Source of the DNA: Mesostigma viride | Taxonomy: Eukaryota > Streptophyta > Mesostigmatophyceae > Mesostigmatales > Mesostigmataceae | Reading direction: 5' to 3' | Length of the DNA: 64,000 bases | NCBI GenBank assembly: GCA_009746045.1 | Contig: RPFO01000156.1 | Coordinates: 1,987,345 to 2,051,344, forward strand | Shown: in pieces, positions 62,254 to 64,000 of the stretch | Position numbering within the stretch: the stretch's first letter is position 1 | Layout of the letters: each line of letters opens with the position of its first letter | Notes under the pieces: generated by a model | What the model was told of the DNA's origin: nothing | Seen by the model: the letters and a program-made list of their open reading frames with translations, nothing else | Database searches by the model: none | Program-made: the position numbers and the translations under genes

Positions 62254-64000
62254 CCTGCCTGCTGTTGACGTTAGGCCAGTGAACACTGTGGGTGCTTCTG
62301 ACCCTGCTGTCCCTGTGGGTCCTCCTGTACCAGGTCACTTACTCAAGTTTCAGGCTAGGCTCCTCAACGTGCCAGTCCCTTGGCTCAGCCAGCTTGCTTG
62401 TTTATGATTGATTCTGGTGCTGGCAGTAATTATATTGCTGCATCCTTGGTGCAGGAGTTGAAGTTGCCTGTGTTGGCCCACCCCACACCTGTCATGGTGC
62501 AGTATTCTGATGGCAGGAGAAGCTGCTCACCTGGCTATGTGCAGCTCATCTTCCAAGTTTGTTCATCCCAGACTTTGGAAGTGACAGCAGATGTCATTCC
62601 CCTCACGGCAGCAGATGTGATTTTGGGGATCCCATGGTTGTCTGACACCAATCCTGCTATTTCTTGGCCTGACAGGGTGGTCCAGTTCAAGGATGGGACA
62701 GTGTGGGATGCTACCTGTGTGTTGCCAGGGGGGAGAAGAACAGCCACTGAGTGCTGTTCCACACAGACAGCTGTCAATGATGGCAAGGGAGGGGAAGCAG
62801 GTGCGAAAGGGGTGGATCAAGAGCCGACTTTGGAGGAGAAACGGGCTGCCCTACTGAAGCATGTGTGGTCTGCCAAGCATACTCTGTCTTATTTGGCCAC
62901 CTATCCAGTGGAACACATCTTTTTCCTGCATTTGGTGCCTAATGAACCTGAGTCTGCTAGTGGTCATTCTGTCAATGCTGTCAGTTCTACTGTCACCACT
63001 GAGCAACAACAGCAGCATGATGCCTTGTTGGACAGGTATGGAGCCATCTTTGAGGACAAGATGCCCCAGTATCCTCCTGAGGGACCCATCACACATGTCA
63101 TCAAGTTGGTAGAGGGTGCTCGTCCTCCTTTTGTGCCTATGTACAGGATGGGCCCTGCAGAGATGGCAGAGCTGAAGACCATACTTATTGGCCTGTTGGA
63201 GGCTGGTCTGATCCTCCCAGCTAACAGTCCTTTCAGTTCTGGGTGTTTGCTTGTACCCAAGCATGATGGGGGGTGGAGGTTGTGCATTGACCTGAGGGGA
63301 CTGAACAAGGTGACTGTCAAGTCCAGGTACCCTCTGCCCAGAATTGATGAGTTGCTGGAGAGGACTGCAGGAGCTGCCTTCTTTACCAAGTTTGACCTCA
63401 GGCATGCTTTCTGGCAGATCAGGGTGGCTACTGAGGACATCCCCAAGACGGCCTTTTCTACTCCATGGGGACAGTTCCAGTGGACAGTAATGCCCATGGG
63501 TGCCTCTAACAGTCCTGCCACTATGCAGATGTTTGTCAATGCCATCTTTGGCCACCTGACTGGAAATGCCCTGCCCCAGATCTCACCTGACCTTCGCAAC
63601 CCCAGGTTCAAGGACATTGCCCACTTGTGTGACACTACCAGGGTGGTCTTCAGGACTTGTGTGGTCGTCTACCTGGACGACATTCTGGTACACTCTCGTA
63701 CCTTCAGGGAGCATCTGGAGAACGTGGAGGAGGTCCTTAAGGTGATCCATCAGTATCATCTGTCGGTGAAGAGGTCCAAGGTGGAGTGGGGCCAAGAGGT
63801 GAAGTTTCTGGGCTACCAGCTGAGCGCTGCAGGTATGACTCCTGAGGCCAGCAAGGTCTCTGCTGTTTTGGAGTGGCCTGTGTTGAAGTCAGCTCATGAT
63901 GTCAGATCCTTTCTGGGCCTGGTGGGCTGGTACCGACGGTTCATCCCTGACATGGCGGCCATCTCTGGTCCCCTGTTAGCCCTGCTCAAGAAGGATGTTC
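62240..64000 (+). CDS. pol: gypsy Pol: protease and reverse transcriptase (partial)
   Basis: A short frame from ATG 62240 (MARSDLPAVDVRPVNTVG) leads to the protease. The frame changes by one base near 62385, after which it is open to the window end. Protease: MIDSGAGSNYIAASLV (catalytic DSG at ~62410) and VILGIPWL. RT: SSGCLLVPKHDGGWRLCIDL, FFTKFDLRHAFWQIRVAT (first Asp), VYLDDILVHS at 63670-63699 with the catalytic YLDD, VKFLGYQLS, and SFLGLVGWYRRFIPD. A segment of about 30 residues between FVNAIFGHLT and the YLDD strand is longer than usual for this family. RNase H and integrase would follow beyond 64000. Confidence 0.92.

Larger units (their letters stand above)
59537..64000 (+). mobile_element. 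Ty3/gypsy LTR retrotransposon, 5' part
   Basis: 5' LTR, primer site, gag with CCHC knuckle, protease, then RT in the gypsy order (PR-RT). The window ends inside the RT/RNase H region, so integrase and the 3' LTR are outside. gag has one frame change and the gag-protease junction another, so the copy may be partly decayed or use frameshifting. Confidence 0.9.

Overview
This window is eukaryotic and consists almost entirely of mobile DNA. No housekeeping gene, rRNA gene or convincing tRNA gene is visible. The mixture is what published green-alga genomes carry: a Ty1/copia element of chlorophyte aspect, a tyrosine-recombinase retrotransposon with split direct repeats like PAT and kangaroo of volvocine algae, a Ty3/gypsy element with a plant-like tRNA-iMet primer site, an L1-type LINE, and tnp2/CACTA-type DNA transposons. 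GT-AG introns and all three standard stop codons appear to be used. I infer a green-lineage alga, with moderate confidence; base composition is near 50% GC, so it is not a typical Chlamydomonas.

Layout. 1-8.3 kb: hexanucleotide arrays, a perfect-looking 286-bp foldback (1746-2360), an unrecognised gene cluster (2287-5144) and diverged satellites. 8.35-12.9 kb: minus-strand remnants, including a gag-like one. 12,901-19,466: a complete copia element with 500-bp LTRs and a 5-bp target duplication, inserted into a minus-strand reading frame. Its gag and pol are separated by one leaky-type UGA, and its protease-like domain lies after the integrase. 19.5-24.9 kb: a degraded copia RNase H on the minus strand and several MITE-like repeats. 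25,054-30,521: a complete PAT-like element (A1-ORFs-B1-A2-B2) encoding RT, RNase H and tyrosine recombinase.

24,966-40,587: a tnp2-type DNA transposon with two divergent genes, one half of which has been copied as an inverted duplication of about 2.5 kb. The PAT-like element sits inside the left arm and a 177-bp satellite lies at the centre. 40,711-58,510: a second and larger inverted duplication, of an unrecognised two-gene transposon (a GK-repeat/CCHC protein diverging from a zinc-ribbon, DDE-like protein). Its right arm is interrupted by a 5.7-kb CACTA-like non-autonomous element (49,011-54,728) and by an ORF1-only L1 element (55,532-57,517). 58,511-59,402: an L1 ORF1 fragment. 59,537-64,000: a Ty3/gypsy element (LTR, primer site, gag, protease, RT) that runs off the end.

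Interplay. The nesting gives a relative history: DNA transposon, then inverted duplication, then insertion of other elements into one arm. The two big palindromes contain transposase coding sequence in hairpin-forming orientation, which could feed RNA silencing. The most interesting items are the gene order and stop context of the copia element, the unrecognised two-gene transposon, the 2A-like motif in the PAT-like polyprotein, and the ORF1-only L1.
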